A stretch of 64,000 nucleotides of DNA from Gibbula magus (lineage: Eukaryota > Mollusca > Gastropoda > Trochida > Trochidae). The stretch's first letter is position 1; each line of letters begins with the position of its first letter. Below the pieces are notes generated by a model, which had not been told where the DNA came from, did not search any database, and was given only the letters and a program-made list of their open reading frames with translations. The stretch is taken from assembly GCA_936450465.1 (NCBI GenBank), contig OW388305.1, positions 37,147,187-37,211,186 on the forward strand. The letters are read 5' to 3'. The position numbers and the translations under genes are program-made. Below, piece after piece: positions 12,901 to 27,700 of this stretch.

Positions 12901-15900
12901 AAATATTCTAAGTCAAAGATCTCCACTAATTATACACCTCGACAGCGAGCCTCATATTTTTCTTCAAACTGCATATTTCAGCACCAAACTTGGCTGAGAT
13001 GTTTATTACATTGTGTTCTACCGACTGGTCTTTCAAATGTACTCTATCTGTCTTAGTTCGGACTCAAGATTCGTTCTTACAGAGACACGCACGGCCAATT
13101 TGGCCAAAAATCACGGGAAATATTCTAAACCAAAGATCTCCACTAATTAAACACCTCGACAGCGAGCCTCATGTGTTTCTTCAAACAGCATATTTCAGCA
13201 CCAAACTTTGCTGAGATGTTTATTACATTGTGTTCTACCGACTGGTCATTTCAAATGTACTCTATCTGTCTTAGTTCGGACTCAAGATTCGTTCTTACAG
13301 AGACACGCACAACCAATTTGGCCAAAAAGCACGAGAAATATTCTAAGTCAAAGATCTCCACTAATTATACACCTCGACAGCGAGCCTCATGTGTTTCTTC
13401 AAACTGCATATTTCAGCACCAAACTTGGCTGAGATGTTTATTACATTGTGTTCTACCGACTGGTCTTTCAAATGTACTCTATCTGTCTTAGTTCGGACTC
13501 AAGATTCGTTCTTACAGAGACACGCACAACCAATTTGGCCAAAAAGCACGAGAAATATTCTAAGTCAAAGATCTCCACTAATTATACACCTCGACAGCGA
13601 GCCTCATATTTTTCTTCAAACTGCATATTTCAGCACCAAACTTGGCTGAGATGTTTATTACATTGTGTTCTACCGACTGGTCTTTCAAATGTACTCTATC
13701 TGTCTTAGTTCGGACTCAAGATTCGTTCTTACAGAGACACGCACAGCCAATTTGGCCAAAAATCACGAGAAATATTCTAAACCAAAGATCTCCACTAATT
13801 ATACACCTCGACAGCGAGCCTCATGTGTTTCTTCAAACAGCATATTTCAGCACCAAACTTTGCTGAGATGTTTATTACATTGTGTTCTACCGACTGGTCA
13901 TTTCAAATGTACTCTATCTGTCTTAGTTCGGACTCAAGATTCGTTCTTACAGAGACACGCACAACCAATTTGGCCAAAAAGCACGAGAAATATTCTAAGT
14001 CAAAGATCTCCACTAATTATACACCTCGACAGCGAGCCTCATATTTTTCTTCAAACTGCATATTTCAGCACCAAACTTGGCTGAGATGTTTATTACATTG
14101 TGTTCTACCGACTGGTCTTTCAAATGTACTCTATCTGTCTTAGTTCGGACTCAAGATTCGTTCTTACAGAGACACGCACGGCCAATTTGGCCAAAAATCA
14201 CGAGAAATATTCTAAACCAAAGATCTCCACTAATTAAACACCTCGACAGCGAGCCTCATGTGTTTCTTCAAACAGCATATTTCAGCACCAAACTTTGCTG
14301 AGATGTTTATTACATTGTGTTCTACCGACTGGTCATTTCAAATGTACTCTATCTGTCTTAGTTCGGACTCAAGATTCGTTCTTACAGAGACACGCACAAC
14401 CAATTTGGCCAAAAAGCACGAGAAATATTCTAAGTCAAAGATCTCCACTAATTATACACCTCGACAGCGAGCCTCATGTGTTTCTTCAAACTGCATATTT
14501 CAGCACCAAACTTGGCTGAGATGTGTATTACATTGTGTTCTACCGACTGGTCATTTCAAATGTACTCTATCTGTCTTAGTTCGGACTCAAGATTCGTTCT
14601 TACAGAGACACGCACAGCCAATTTGGCCAAAAATCACGAGAAATATTCTAAATCAAAGATCTCCACTAATTAAACACCTCGACAGCGAGCCTCATGTGTT
14701 TCTTCAAACAGCATATTTCAGCACCAAACTTGGCTGAGATGTTTATTACATTGTGTACTACCGACTGGTCATTTCAAATGTACTCTATCTGTCTTAGTTC
14801 GGACTCAAGATTCGTTCTTACAGAGACACGCACAACCAATTTGGCCAAAAAGCACGAGAAATATTCTAAGTCAAAGATCTCCACTAATTATACCCCTCGA
14901 CAGCGAGCCTCATATTTTTCTTCAAACTGCATATTCAGCACCAAACTTGGCCTAGATGTTTATTACATTGTGTTCTACCGACTGGTCTTTCAAATGTACT
15001 CTATCTGTCTTAGTTCGGACTCAATATTCGTTCTTACAGAGACACGCACAGCCAATTTGGCCAAGAATCACGAGAAATATTCTAAACCAAAGATCTCCAC
15101 TAATTAAACACCTCGACAGCGAGCCTCATGTGTTTCTTCAAACAGCATATTTCAGCACCAAACTTTGCTGAGATGTTTTTTACATTGTGTTCTACCGACT
15201 GGTCATTTCAAATGTACTCTATCTGTCTTAGTTCGGACTCAAGATTCGTTCTTACAGAGACACGCACAACCAATTTGGCCAAAAAGCACGAGAAATATTC
15301 TAAGTCAAAGATCTCCACTAATTATACACCTCGACAGCGAGCCTCATGTTTTTTTTCAAACTGCATATTTCAGCACCAAACTTGGCTGAGATGTTTATTA
15401 CATTGTGTTCTACCGACTGGTCATTTCAAATGTACTCTATCTGTCTTAGTTCGGACTCAAGATTCGTTCTTACAGAGACACGCACAGCCAATTTGGCCAA
15501 AAATCACGAGAAATATTCTAAATCAAAGATCTCCACTAATTAAACACCTCGACAGCGAGCCTCATGTGTTTCTTCAAACAGCGTATTTCAGCACCAAACT
15601 TGGCTGAGATGTTTATTACATTGTGTTCTACCGACTGGTCATTTCAAATGTACTCTATCTGTCTTAGTTCGGACTCAAGATTCGTTCTTACAGAGACACG
15701 CACAACCAATTTGGCCTAAAAGCACGAGAAATATTCTAAGTCAAAGATCTCCACTAATTATACACCTCGACAGCGAGCCTCATGTGTTTCTTCAAACTGA
15801 ATATTTCAGCACCAAACTTGGCTGAGATGTTTATTACATTGTGTTCTACCGACTGGTCATTTCAAATGTACTCTATCTGTCTTAGTTCGGACTCAAGATT

Positions 15901-16470
15901 CGTTCTTACAGAGACACGCACAACCAATTTGGCCAAAAATCACGAGAAATATTCTAAACCAAAGATCTCCACTAATTATACACCTCGACAGCGAGCCTCA
16001 TGTGTTTCTTCAAACAGCATATTTCAGCACCAAACTTTGCTGAAATGTTTATTACATTGTGTTCTACCGACTGGTCATTTCAAATGTACTCTATCTGTCT
16101 TAGTTCGGACTCAAGATTCGTTCTTACAGAGACACGCACAACCAATTTGGCCAAAAAGCACGAGAAATATTCTAAGTCAAAGATCTCCACTAATTATACA
16201 CCTCGACAGCGAGCCTCATGTGTTTCTTCAAACTGCATATTTCAGCACCAAACTTGGCTGAGATGTTTATTACATTGTGTTCTACCGACTGGTCTTTCAA
16301 ATGTACTCTATCTGTCTTAGTTCGGACTCAAGATTCGTTCTTACAGAGACACGCACAACCAATTTGGCCAAAAAGCACGAGAAATATTCTAAGTCAAAGA
16401 TCTCCACTAATTATACACCTCGACAGCGAGCCTCATATTTTTCTTCAAACTGCATATTTCAGCACCAAAC
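8205..16470. repeat. 8266-bp satellite block, copy 1 (38 monomers)
   Basis: This block is directly followed by a near-identical block shifted by exactly 8266 bp. Private variants shared between the copies include CACATCCAATT (12008 and 20274), CTTCGAACAGC (about 12096 and 20362), AAGAACTCC (about 12264 and 20530) and CACGGGAAATATT (about 13115 and 21381). Upstream of about 8.2 kb the correspondence breaks: the monomer at 7951 is of the 218-bp GACTTGTCATTTC type, while its counterpart at 16218 is a 217-bp monomer. The left edge is therefore between about 8020 and 8205. Confidence 0.88.
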
Positions 16471-19400
16471 TTGGCTGAGATGTTTATTACATTGTGTTCT
16501 ACCGACTGGTCTTTCAAATGTACTCTATCTGTCTTAGTTCGGACTCAAGATTCGTTCTTACAGAGACACGCACAGCCAATTTGGCCAAAAATCACGAGAA
16601 ATATTCTAAACCAAAGATCTCCACTAATTATACACCTCGACAGCGAGCCTCATGTGTTTCTTCAAACAGCATATTTCAGCACCAAACTTTGCTGAGATGT
16701 TTATTACATTGTGTTCTACCGACTGGTCATTTCAAATGTACTCTATCTGTCTTAGTTCGGACTCAAGATTCGTTCTTACAGAGACACGCACAACCAATTT
16801 GGCCAAAAAGCACGAGAAATATTCAAAGTCAAAGATCTCCACTAATTATACACCTCGACAGCGAGCCTCATGTGTTTCTTCAAACTGCATATTTCAGCAC
16901 CAAACTTGGCTGAGATGTTTATTACATTGTGTTCTACCGACTGGTCATTTCAAATGTACTCTATCTGTCTTAGTTCGGACTCAAGATTCGTTCTTACAGA
17001 GACACGCACAACCAATTTGGCCAAAAAGCACGAGAAATATTCTAAGTCAAAGATCTCCACTAATTATACACCACGACAGCGAGCCTCATATCTTTCTTAA
17101 AACTGCATATTTCAGCACCAAACTTGGCTGAGGTGTTTATTACATTGTGTTCTACCGACTGGTCTTTCAAATGTACTCAATCTGTCTTAGTTCGGACTCA
17201 AGATTCGTTCTTACAGAGACACGCACAACCAATTTGGCCAAAAATCACGAGAAATATTCTAAATCAAAGATCTCCACTAATTAAACACCTCGACAGCGAG
17301 CCTCATGTGTTTCTTCAAACAGCATATTTCAGCACCAAACTTGGCTGAGGTGTTTATTACATTGTGTTCTACCGACTGGTCTTTCAAATGTACTCTATCT
17401 GTCTTAGTTCGGACTCAAGATTCGTTCTTACAGAGACACGCACAACCAATTTGGCCAAAAAGCACGAGAAATATTCTAAGTCAAAGATCTCCACTAATTA
17501 TACACCTCGACAGCGAGCCTCATGTGTTTCTTCAAACTGCATATTTCAGCACCAAACTTGGCTGAGATGTTTATTACATTGTGTTCTACCGACTTGTCAT
17601 TTCAAATGTACTCTATCTGTCTTAGTTCGGACTCAAGATTCGTTCTTACAGAGACACGCACAACCAATTTGGCCAAAAAGCACGAGAAATATTCTAAGTC
17701 AAAGATCTCCACTAATTATACACCTCGACAGCGAGCCTCATATTTTTCTTCAAACTGCATATTTCAGCACCAAACTTGGCTGAGATGTTTATTACATTGT
17801 GTTCTACCGACTGGTCTTTCAAATGTACTCTATCTGTCTTAGTTCGGACTCAAGATTCGTTCTTACAGAGACACGCACAGCCAATTTGGCCAAAAATCAC
17901 GAGAAATATTCTAAACCAAAGATCTCCACTAATTATACACCTCGACAGCGAGCCTCATGTGTTTCTTCAAACAGCATATTTCAGCACCAAACTTTGCTGA
18001 GATGTTTATTACATTGTGTTCTACCGACTGGTCATTTCAAATGTACTCTATCTGTCTTAGTTCGGACTCAAGATTCGTTCTTACAGAGACACGCACAACC
18101 AATTTGGCCAAAAAGCACGAGAAATATTCCAAGTCAAAGATCTCCACTAATTATACACCTCGACAGCGAGCCTCATGTGTTTCTTCAAACTGCATATTTC
18201 AGCACCAAACTTGGCTGAGATGTGTATTACATTGTGTTCTACCGACTGGTCATTTCAAATGTACTCTATCTGTCTTAGTTCGGACTCAAGATTCGTTCTT
18301 ACAGAGACACGCACAGCCAATTTGGCCAAAAATCACGAGAAATATTCTAAATCAAAGATCTCCACTAATTAAACACCTCGACAGCGAGCCTCATGTGTTT
18401 CTTCAAACAGCATATTTCAGCACCAAACTTGGCTGAGATGTTTATTACATTGTGTTCTACCGACTGGTCATTTCAAATGTACTCTATCTGTCTTAGTTCG
18501 GACTCAAGATTCGTTCTTACAGAGACACGCACAACCAATTTGGCCAAAAAGCACGAGAAATATTCTAAGTCAAAGATCTCCACTAATTATACACCTCGAC
18601 AGCGAGCCTCATATTTTTCTTCAAACTGCATATTCAGCACCAAACTTGGCCTAGATGTTTATTACATTGTGTTCTACCGACTGGTCTTTCAAATGTACTC
18701 TATCTGTCTTAGTTCGGACTCAAGATTCGTTCTTACAGAGACACGCACAGCCAATTTGGCCAAGAATCACGAGAAATATTCTAAACCAAAGATCTCCACT
18801 AATTAAACACCTCGACAGCGAGCCTCATGTGTTTCTTCAAACAGCATATTTCAGCACCAAACTTTGCTGAGATGTTTATTACATTGTGTTCTACCGACTG
18901 GTCATTTCAAATGTACTCTATCTGTCTTAGTTCGGACTCAAGATTCGTTCTTACAGAGACACGCACAACCAATTTGGCCAAAAAGCACGAGAAATATTCT
19001 AAGTCAAAGATCTCCACTAATTATACACCTCGACAGCGAGCCTCATGTTTTTTTTCAAACTGCATATTTCAGCACCAAACTTGGCTGAGATGTTTATTAC
19101 ATTGTGTTCTACCGACTGGTCATTTCAAATGTACTCTATCTGTCTTAGTTCGGACTCAAGATTCGTTCTTACAGAGACACGCACAGCCAATTTGGCCAAA
19201 AATCACGAGAAATATTCTAAATCAAAGATCTCCACTAATTAAACACCTCGACAGCGAGCCTCATGTGTTTCTTCAAACAGCGTATTTCAGCACCAAACTT
19301 GGCTGAGATGTTTATTACATTGTGTTCTACCGACTGGTCATTTCAAATGTACTCTATCTGTCTTAGTTCGGACTCAAGATTCGTTCTTACAGAGACACGC

Positions 19401-22400
19401 ACAACCAATTTGGCCTAAAAGCACGAGAAATATTCTAAGTCAAAGATCTCCACTAATTATACACCTCGACAGCGAGCCTCATGTGTTTCTTCAAACTGAA
19501 TATTTCAGCACCAAACTTGGCTGAGATGTTTATTACATTGTGTTCTACCGACTGGTCATTTCAAATGTACTCTATCTGTCTTAGTTCGGACTCAAGATTC
19601 GTTCTTACAGAGACACGCACAACCAATTTGGCCAAAAATCACGAGAAATATTCTAAACCAAAGATCTCCACTAATTAAACACCTCGACAGCGAGCCTCAT
19701 GTGTTTCTTCAAACAGCATATTTCAGCACCAAACTTTGCTGAAATGTTTATTACATTGTGTTCTACCGACTGGTCATTTCAAATGTACTCTATCTGTCTT
19801 AGTTCGGACTCAAGATTCGTTCTTACAGAGACACGCACAACCAATTTGGCCAAAAAGCACGAGAAATATTCTAAGTCAAAGATCTCCACTAATTATACAC
19901 CTCGACAGCGAGCCTCATGTGTTTCTTCAAACTGCATATTTCAGCACCAAACTTGGCTGAGATGTTTATTACATTGTGTTCTACCGACTGGTCTTTCAAA
20001 TGTACTCTATCTGTCTTAGTTCGGACTCAAGATTCGTTCTTACAGAGACACGCACAACCAATTTGGCCAAAAAGCACGAGAAATATTCTAAGTCAAAGAT
20101 CTCCACTAATTATACACCTCGACAGCGAGCCTCATATTTTTCTTCAAACTGCATATTTCAGCACCAAACTTGGCTGAGATGTTTATTACATTGTGTTCTA
20201 CCGACTGGTCTTTCAAATGTACTCTATCTGTCTTAGTTCGGACTCAAGATTCGTTCTTACAGAGACACGCACATCCAATTTGGCCAAAAATCACGAAAAA
20301 TATTCTAAATCAAAGATCTCCACTAATTATACACCTCGACAGCGAGCCTCATGTGTTTCTTCGAACAGCATATTTCAGCACCAAACTTGGCTGAGATGTT
20401 TATTACATTGTGTTCTACCGACTGGTCTTTCAAATGTACTCTATCTGTCTTAGTTCGGACTCAAGATTCGTTCTTACAGAGACACGCACAGCCAATTTGG
20501 CCAAAAATCACGAGAAATATTCTAAGTCAAAGAACTCCACTAATTATACACCTCGACAGCGAGCCTCATATTTTTCTTCAAACTGCATATTTCAGCACCA
20601 AACTTGGCTGAGATGTTTATTACATTGTGTTCTACCGACTGGTCTTTCAAATGTACTCTATCTGTCTTAGTTCGGACTCAAGATTCGTTCTTACAGAGAC
20701 ACGCACAGCCAATTTGGCCAAAAATCACGAGAAATATTCTAAATCAAAGATCTCCACTAATTAAACACCTCGACAGCGAGCCTCATATTTTTCTTCAAAC
20801 TGCATATTTCAGCACCAAACTTGGCTGAGATGTTTATTACATTGTGTTCTACCGACTGGTCTTTCAAATGTACTCTATCTGTCTTAGTTCGGACTCAAGA
20901 TTCGTTCTTACAGAGACACGCACAGCCAATTTGGCCAAAAATCACGAGAAATATTCTAAACCAAAGATCTCCACTAATTATACACCTCGACAGCGAGCCT
21001 CATGTGTTTCTTCAAACAGCATATTTCAGCACCAAACTTTGCTGAGATGTTTATTACATTGTGTTCTACCGACTGGTCATTTCAAATGTACTCTATCTGT
21101 CTTAGTTCGGACTCAAGATTCGTTCTTACAGAGACACGCACAACCAATTTGGCCAAAAAGCACGAGAAATATTCTAAGTCAAAGATCTCCACTAATTATA
21201 CACCTCGACAGCGAGCCTCATATTTTTCTTCAAACTGCATATTTCAGCACCAAACTTGGCTGAGATGTTTATTACATTGTGTTCTACCGACTGGTCTTTC
21301 AAATGTACTCTATCTGTCTTAGTTCGGACTCAAGATTCGTTCTTACAGAGACACGCACGGCCAATTTGGCCAAAAATCACGGGAAATATTCTAAACCAAA
21401 GATCTCCACTAATTAAACACCTCGACAGCGAGCCTCATGTGTTTCTTCAAACAGCATATTTCAGCACCAAACTTTGCTGAGATGTTTATTACATTGTGTT
21501 CTACCGACTGGTCATTTCAAATGTACTCTATCTGTCTTAGTTCGGACTCAAGATTCGTTCTTACAGAGACACGCACAACCAATTTGGCCAAAAAGCACGA
21601 GAAATATTCTAAGTCAAAGATCTCCACTAATTATACACCTCGACAGCGAGCCTCATGTGTTTCTTCAAACTGCATATTTCAGCACCAAACTTGGCTGAGA
21701 TGTTTATTACATTGTGTTCTACCGACTGGTCTTTCAAATGTACTCTATCTGTCTTAGTTCGGACTCAAGATTCGTTCTTACAGAGACACGCACAACCAAT
21801 TTGGCCAAAAAGCACGAGAAATATTCTAAGTCAAAGATCTCCACTAATTATACACCTCGACAGCGAGCCTCATATTTTTCTTCAAACTGCATATTTCAGC
21901 ACCAAACTTGGCTGAGATGTTTATTACATTATGTTCTACCGACTGGTCTTTCAAATGTACTCTATCTGTCTTAGTTCGGACTCAAGATTCGTTCTTACAG
22001 AGACACGCACAGCCAATTTGGCCAAAAATCACGAGAAATATTCTAAACCAAAGATCTCCACTAATTATACACCTCGACAGCGAGCCTCATGTGTTTCTTC
22101 AAACAGCATATTTCAGCACCAAACTTTGCTGAGATGTTTATTACATTGTGTTCTACCGACTGGTCATTTCAAATGTACTCTATCTGTCTTAGTTCGGACT
22201 CAAGATTCGTTCTTACAGAGACACGCACAACCAATTTGGCCTAAAAGCACGAGAAATATTCTAAGTCAAAGATCTCCACTAATTATACACCTCGACAGCG
22301 AGCCTCATATTTTTCTTCAAACTGCATATTTCAGCACCAAACTTGGCTGAGATGTTTATTACATTGTGTTCTACCGACTGGTCTTTCAAATGTACTCTAT

Positions 22401-24736
22401 CTGTCTTAGTTCGGACTCAAGATTCGTTCTTACAGAGACACGCACGGCCAATTTGGCCAAAAATCACGAGAAATATTCTAAACCAAAGATCTCCACTAAT
22501 TAAACACCTCGACAGCGAGCCTCATGTGTTTCTTCAAACAGCATATTTCAGCACCAAACTTTGCTGAGATGTTTATTACATTGTGTTCTACCGACTGGTC
22601 ATTTCAAATGTACTCTATCTGTCTTAGTTCGGACTCAAGATTCGTTCTTACAGAGACACGCACAACCAATTTGGCCAAAAAGCACGAGAAATATTCTAAG
22701 TCAAAGATCTCCACTAATTATACACCTCGACAGCGAGCCTCATGTGTTTCTTCAAACTGCATATTTCAGCACCAAACTTGGCTGAGATGTGTATTACATT
22801 GTGTTCTACCGACTGGTCATTTCAAATGTACTCTATCTGTCTTAGTTCGGACTCAAGATTCGTTCTTACAGAGACACGCACAGCCAATTTGGCCAAAAAT
22901 CACGAGAAATATTCTAAATCAAAGATCTCCACTAATTAAACACCTCGACAGCGAGCCTCATGTGTTTCTTCAAACAGCATATTTCAGCACCAAACTTGGC
23001 TGAGATGTTTATTACATTGTGTTCTACCGACTGGTCATTTCAAATGTACTCTATCTGTCTTAGTTCGGACTCAAGATTCGTTCTTACAGAGACACGCACA
23101 ACCAATTTGGCCAAAAAGCACGAGAAATATTCTAAGTCAAAGATCTCCACTAATTATACCCCTCGACAGCGAGCCTCATATTTTTCTTCAAACTGCATAT
23201 TCAGCACCAAACTTGGCCTAGATGTTTATTACATTGTGTTCTACCGACTGGTCTTTCAAATGTACTCTATCTGTCTTAGTTCGGACTCAAGATTCGTTCT
23301 TACAGAGACACGCACAGCCAATTTGGCCAAGAATCACGAGAAATATTCTAAACCAAAGATCTCCACTAATTAAACACCTCGACAGCGAGCCTCATGTGTT
23401 TCTTCAAACAGCATATTTCAGCACCAAACTTTGCTGAGATGTTTTTTACATTGTGTTCTACCGACTGGTCATTTCAAATGTACTCTATCTGTCTTAGTTC
23501 GGACTCAAGATTCGTTCTTACAGAGACACGCACAACCAATTTGGCCAAAAAGCACGAGAAATATTCTAAGTCAAAGATCTCCACTAATTATACACCTCGA
23601 CAGCGAGCCTCATGTTTTTTTTCAAACTGCATATTTCAGCACCAAACTTGGCTGAGATGTTTATTACATTGTGTTCTACCGACTGGTCATTTCAAATGTA
23701 CTCTATCTGTCTTAGTTCGGACTCAAGATTCGTTCTTACAGAGACACGCACAGCCAATTTGGCCAAAAATCACGAGAAATATTCTAAATCAAAGATCTCC
23801 ACTAATTAAACACCTCGACAGCGAGCCTCATGTGTTTCTTCAAACAGCGTATTTCAGCACCAAACTTGGCTGAGATGTTTATTACATTGTGTTCTACCGA
23901 CTGGTCATTTCAAATGTACTCTATCTGTCTTAGTTCGGACTCAAGATTCGTTCTTACAGAGACACGCACAACCAATTTGGCCTAAAAGCACGAGAAATAT
24001 TCTAAGTCAAAGATCTCCACTAATTATACACCTCGACAGCGAGCCTCATGTGTTTCTTCAAACTGAATATTTCAGCACCAAACTTGGCTGAGATGTTTAT
24101 TACATTGTGTTCTACCGACTGGTCATTTCAAATGTACTCTATCTGTCTTAGTTCGGACTCAAGATTCGTTCTTACAGAGACACGCACAACCAATTTGGCC
24201 AAAAATCACGAGAAATATTCTAAACCAAAGATCTCCACTAATTAAACACCTCGACAGCGAGCCTCATGTGTTTCTTCAAACAGCATATTTCAGCACCAAA
24301 CTTTGCTGAAATGTTTATTACATTGTGTTCTACCGACTGGTCATTTCAAATGTACTCTATCTGTCTTAGTTCGGACTCAAGATTCGTTCTTACAGAGACA
24401 CGCACAACCAATTTGGCCAAAAAGCACGAGAAATATTCTAAGTCAAAGATCTCCACTAATTATACACCTCGACAGCGAGCCTCATGTGTTTCTTCAAACT
24501 GCATATTTCAGCACCAAACTTGGCTGAGATGTTTATTACATTGTGTTCTACCGACTGGTCTTTCAAATGTACTCTATCTGTCTTAGTTCGGACTCAAGAT
24601 TCGTTCTTACAGAGACACGCACAACCAATTTGGCCAAAAAGCACGAGAAATATTCTAAGTCAAAGATCTCCACTAATTATACACCTCGACAGCGAGCCTC
24701 ATATTTTTCTTCAAACTGCATATTTCAGCACCAAAC
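16471..24736. repeat. 8266-bp satellite block, copy 2 (38 monomers)
   Basis: This is the second member of the adjacent duplication. I noticed only about ten single-base differences from copy 1, for example CCACGACAGC near 17072, ATTCCAAGTC near 18129, GTTCTACC near 23026 where copy 1 has GTACTACC near 14760, and CATTATGTTC near 21930. That is roughly 99.9 percent identity over 8.3 kb, far closer than neighbouring monomers are to each other. Unequal exchange is the simplest origin. Confidence 0.88.
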
Positions 24737-27700
24737 TTGGCTGAGATGTTTATTACATTGTGTTCTACCGACTGGTCTTTCAAATGTACTCTATCTGTCT
24801 TAGTTCGGACTCAAGATTCGTTCTTACAGAGACACGCACAGCCAATTTGGCCAAAAATCACGAGAAATATTCTAAACCAAAGATCTCCACTAATTATACA
24901 CCTCGACAGCGAGCCTCATGTGTTTCTTCAAACAGCATATTTCAGCACCAAACTTTGCTGAGATGTTTATTACATTGTGTTCTACCGACTGGTCATTTCA
25001 AATGTACTCTATCTGTCTTAGTTCGGACTCAAGATTCGTTCTTACAGAGACACGCACAACCAATTTGGCCAAAAAGCACGAGAAATATTCTAAGTCAAAG
25101 ATCTCCACTAATTATACACCTCGACAGCGAGCCTCATATTTTTCTTCAAACTGCATATTTCAGCACCAAACTTGGCTGAGATGTTTATTACATTGTGTTC
25201 TACCGACTGGTCTTTCAAATGTACTCTATCTGTCTTAGTTCGGACTCAAGATTCGTTCTTACAGAGACACGCACGGCCAATTTGGCCAAAAATCACGAGA
25301 AATATTCTAAACCAAAGATCTCCACTAATTAAACACCTCGACAGCGAGCCTCATGTGTTTCTTCAAACAGCATATTTCAGCACCAAACTTTGCTGAGATG
25401 TTTATTACATTGTGTTCTACCGACTGGTCATTTCAAATGTACTCTATCTGTCTTAGTTCGGACTCAAGATTCGTTCTTACAGAGACACGCACAACCAATT
25501 TGGCCAAAAAGCACGAGAAATATTCTAAGTCAAAGATCTCCACTAATTATACACCTCGACAGCGAGCCTCATGTGTTTCTTCAAACTGCATATTTCAGCA
25601 CCAAACTTGGCTGAGATGTTTATTACATTGTGTTCTACCGACTGGTCTTTCAAATGTACTCTATCTGTCTTAGTTCGGACTCAAGATTCGTTCTTACAGA
25701 GACACGCACAACCAATTTGGCCAAAAAGCACGAGAAATATTTTAAGTCAAAGATCTCCACTAATTATACACCTCGACAGCGAGCCTCATATTTTTCTTCA
25801 AACTGCATATTTCAGCACCAAACTTGGCTGAGATGTTTATTACATTGTGTTCTACCTACTGGTCTTTCAAATGTACTCTATCTGTCTTAGTTCGGACTCA
25901 AGATTCGTTCTTACAGAGACACGCACGGCCAATTTGGCCAAAAATCACGAGAAATATTCTAAACCAAAGATCTCCACTAATTAAACACCTCGACAGCGAG
26001 CCTCATGTGTTTCTTCAAACAGCATATTTCAGCACCAAACTTTGCTGAGATGTTTATTACATTGTGTTCTACCGACTGGTCATTTCAAATGTACTCTATC
26101 TGTCTTAGTTCGGACTCAAGATTCGTTCTTACAGAGACACGCACAACCAATTTGGCCAAAAAGCACGAGAAATATTCTAAGTCAAAGATCTCCACTAATT
26201 ATACACCTCGACAGCGAGCCTCATGTGTTTCTTCAAACTGCATATTTCAGCACCAAACTTGGCTGAGATGTTTATTACATTGTGTTCTACCGACTGGTCT
26301 TTCAAATGTACTCTATCTGTCTTAGTTCGGACTCAAGATTCGTTCTTACAGAGACACGCACAACCAATTTGGCCAAAAAGCACGAGAAATATTCTAAATC
26401 AAAGATCTCCACTAATTATACACCTCGACAGCGAGCCTCATATTTTTCTTCAAACTGCATATTTCAGCACCAAACTTGGCTGAGATGTTTATTACATTGT
26501 GTTCTACCGACTGGTCTTTCAAATGTACTCTATCTGTCTTAGTTCGGACTCAAGATTCGTTCTTACAGAGACACGCACAGCCAATTTGGCCAAAAATCAC
26601 GAGAAATATTCTAAACCAAAGATCTCCACTAATTATACACCTCGACAGCGAGCCTCATGTGTTTCTTCAAACAGCATATTTCAGCACCAAACTTTGCTGA
26701 GATGTTTATTACATTGTGTTCTACCGACTGGTCATTTCAAATGTACTCTATCTGTCTTAGTTCGGACTCAAGATTCGTTCTTACAGAGACACGCACAACC
26801 AATTTGGCCAAAAAGCACGAGAAATATTCTAAGTCAAAGATCTCCACTAATTATACACCTCGACAGCGAGCCTCATATTTTTCTTCAAACTGCATATTTC
26901 AGCACCAAACTTGGCTGAGATGTTTATTACATTGTGTTCTACCGACTGGTCTTTCAAATGTACTCTATCTGTCTTAGTTCGGACTCAAGATTCGTTCTTA
27001 CAGAGACACGCACGGCCAATTTGGCCAAAAATCACGAGAAATATTCTAAACCAAAGATCTCCACTAATTAAACACCTCGACAGCGAGCCTCATGTGTTTC
27101 TTCAAACAGCATATTTCAGCACCAAACTTTGCTGAGATGTTTATTACATTGTGTTCTACCGACTGGTCATTTCAAATGTACTCTATCTGTCTTAGTTCGG
27201 ACTCAAGATTCGTTCTTACAGAGACACGCACAACCAATTTGGCCAAAAAGCACGAGAAATATTCTAAGTCAAAGATCTCCACTAATTATACACCTCGACA
27301 GCGAGCCTCATGTGTTTCTTCAAACTGCATATTTCAGCACCAAACTTGGCTGAGATGTGTATTACATTGTGTTCTACCGACTGGTCATTTCAAATGTACT
27401 CTATCTGTCTTAGTTCGGACTCAAGATTCGTTCTTACAGAGACACGCACAGCCAATTTGGCCAAAAATCACGAGAAATATTCTAAATCAAAGATCTCCAC
27501 TAATTAAACACCTCGACAGCGAGCCTCATGTGTTTCTTCAAACAGCATATTTCAGCACCAAACTTGGCTGAGATGTTTATTACATTGTGTTCTACCGACT
27601 GGTCATTTCAAATGTACTCTATCTGTCTTAGTTCGGACTCAAGATTCGTTCTTACAGAGACACGCACAACCAATTTGGCCAAAAAGCACGAGAAATATTC

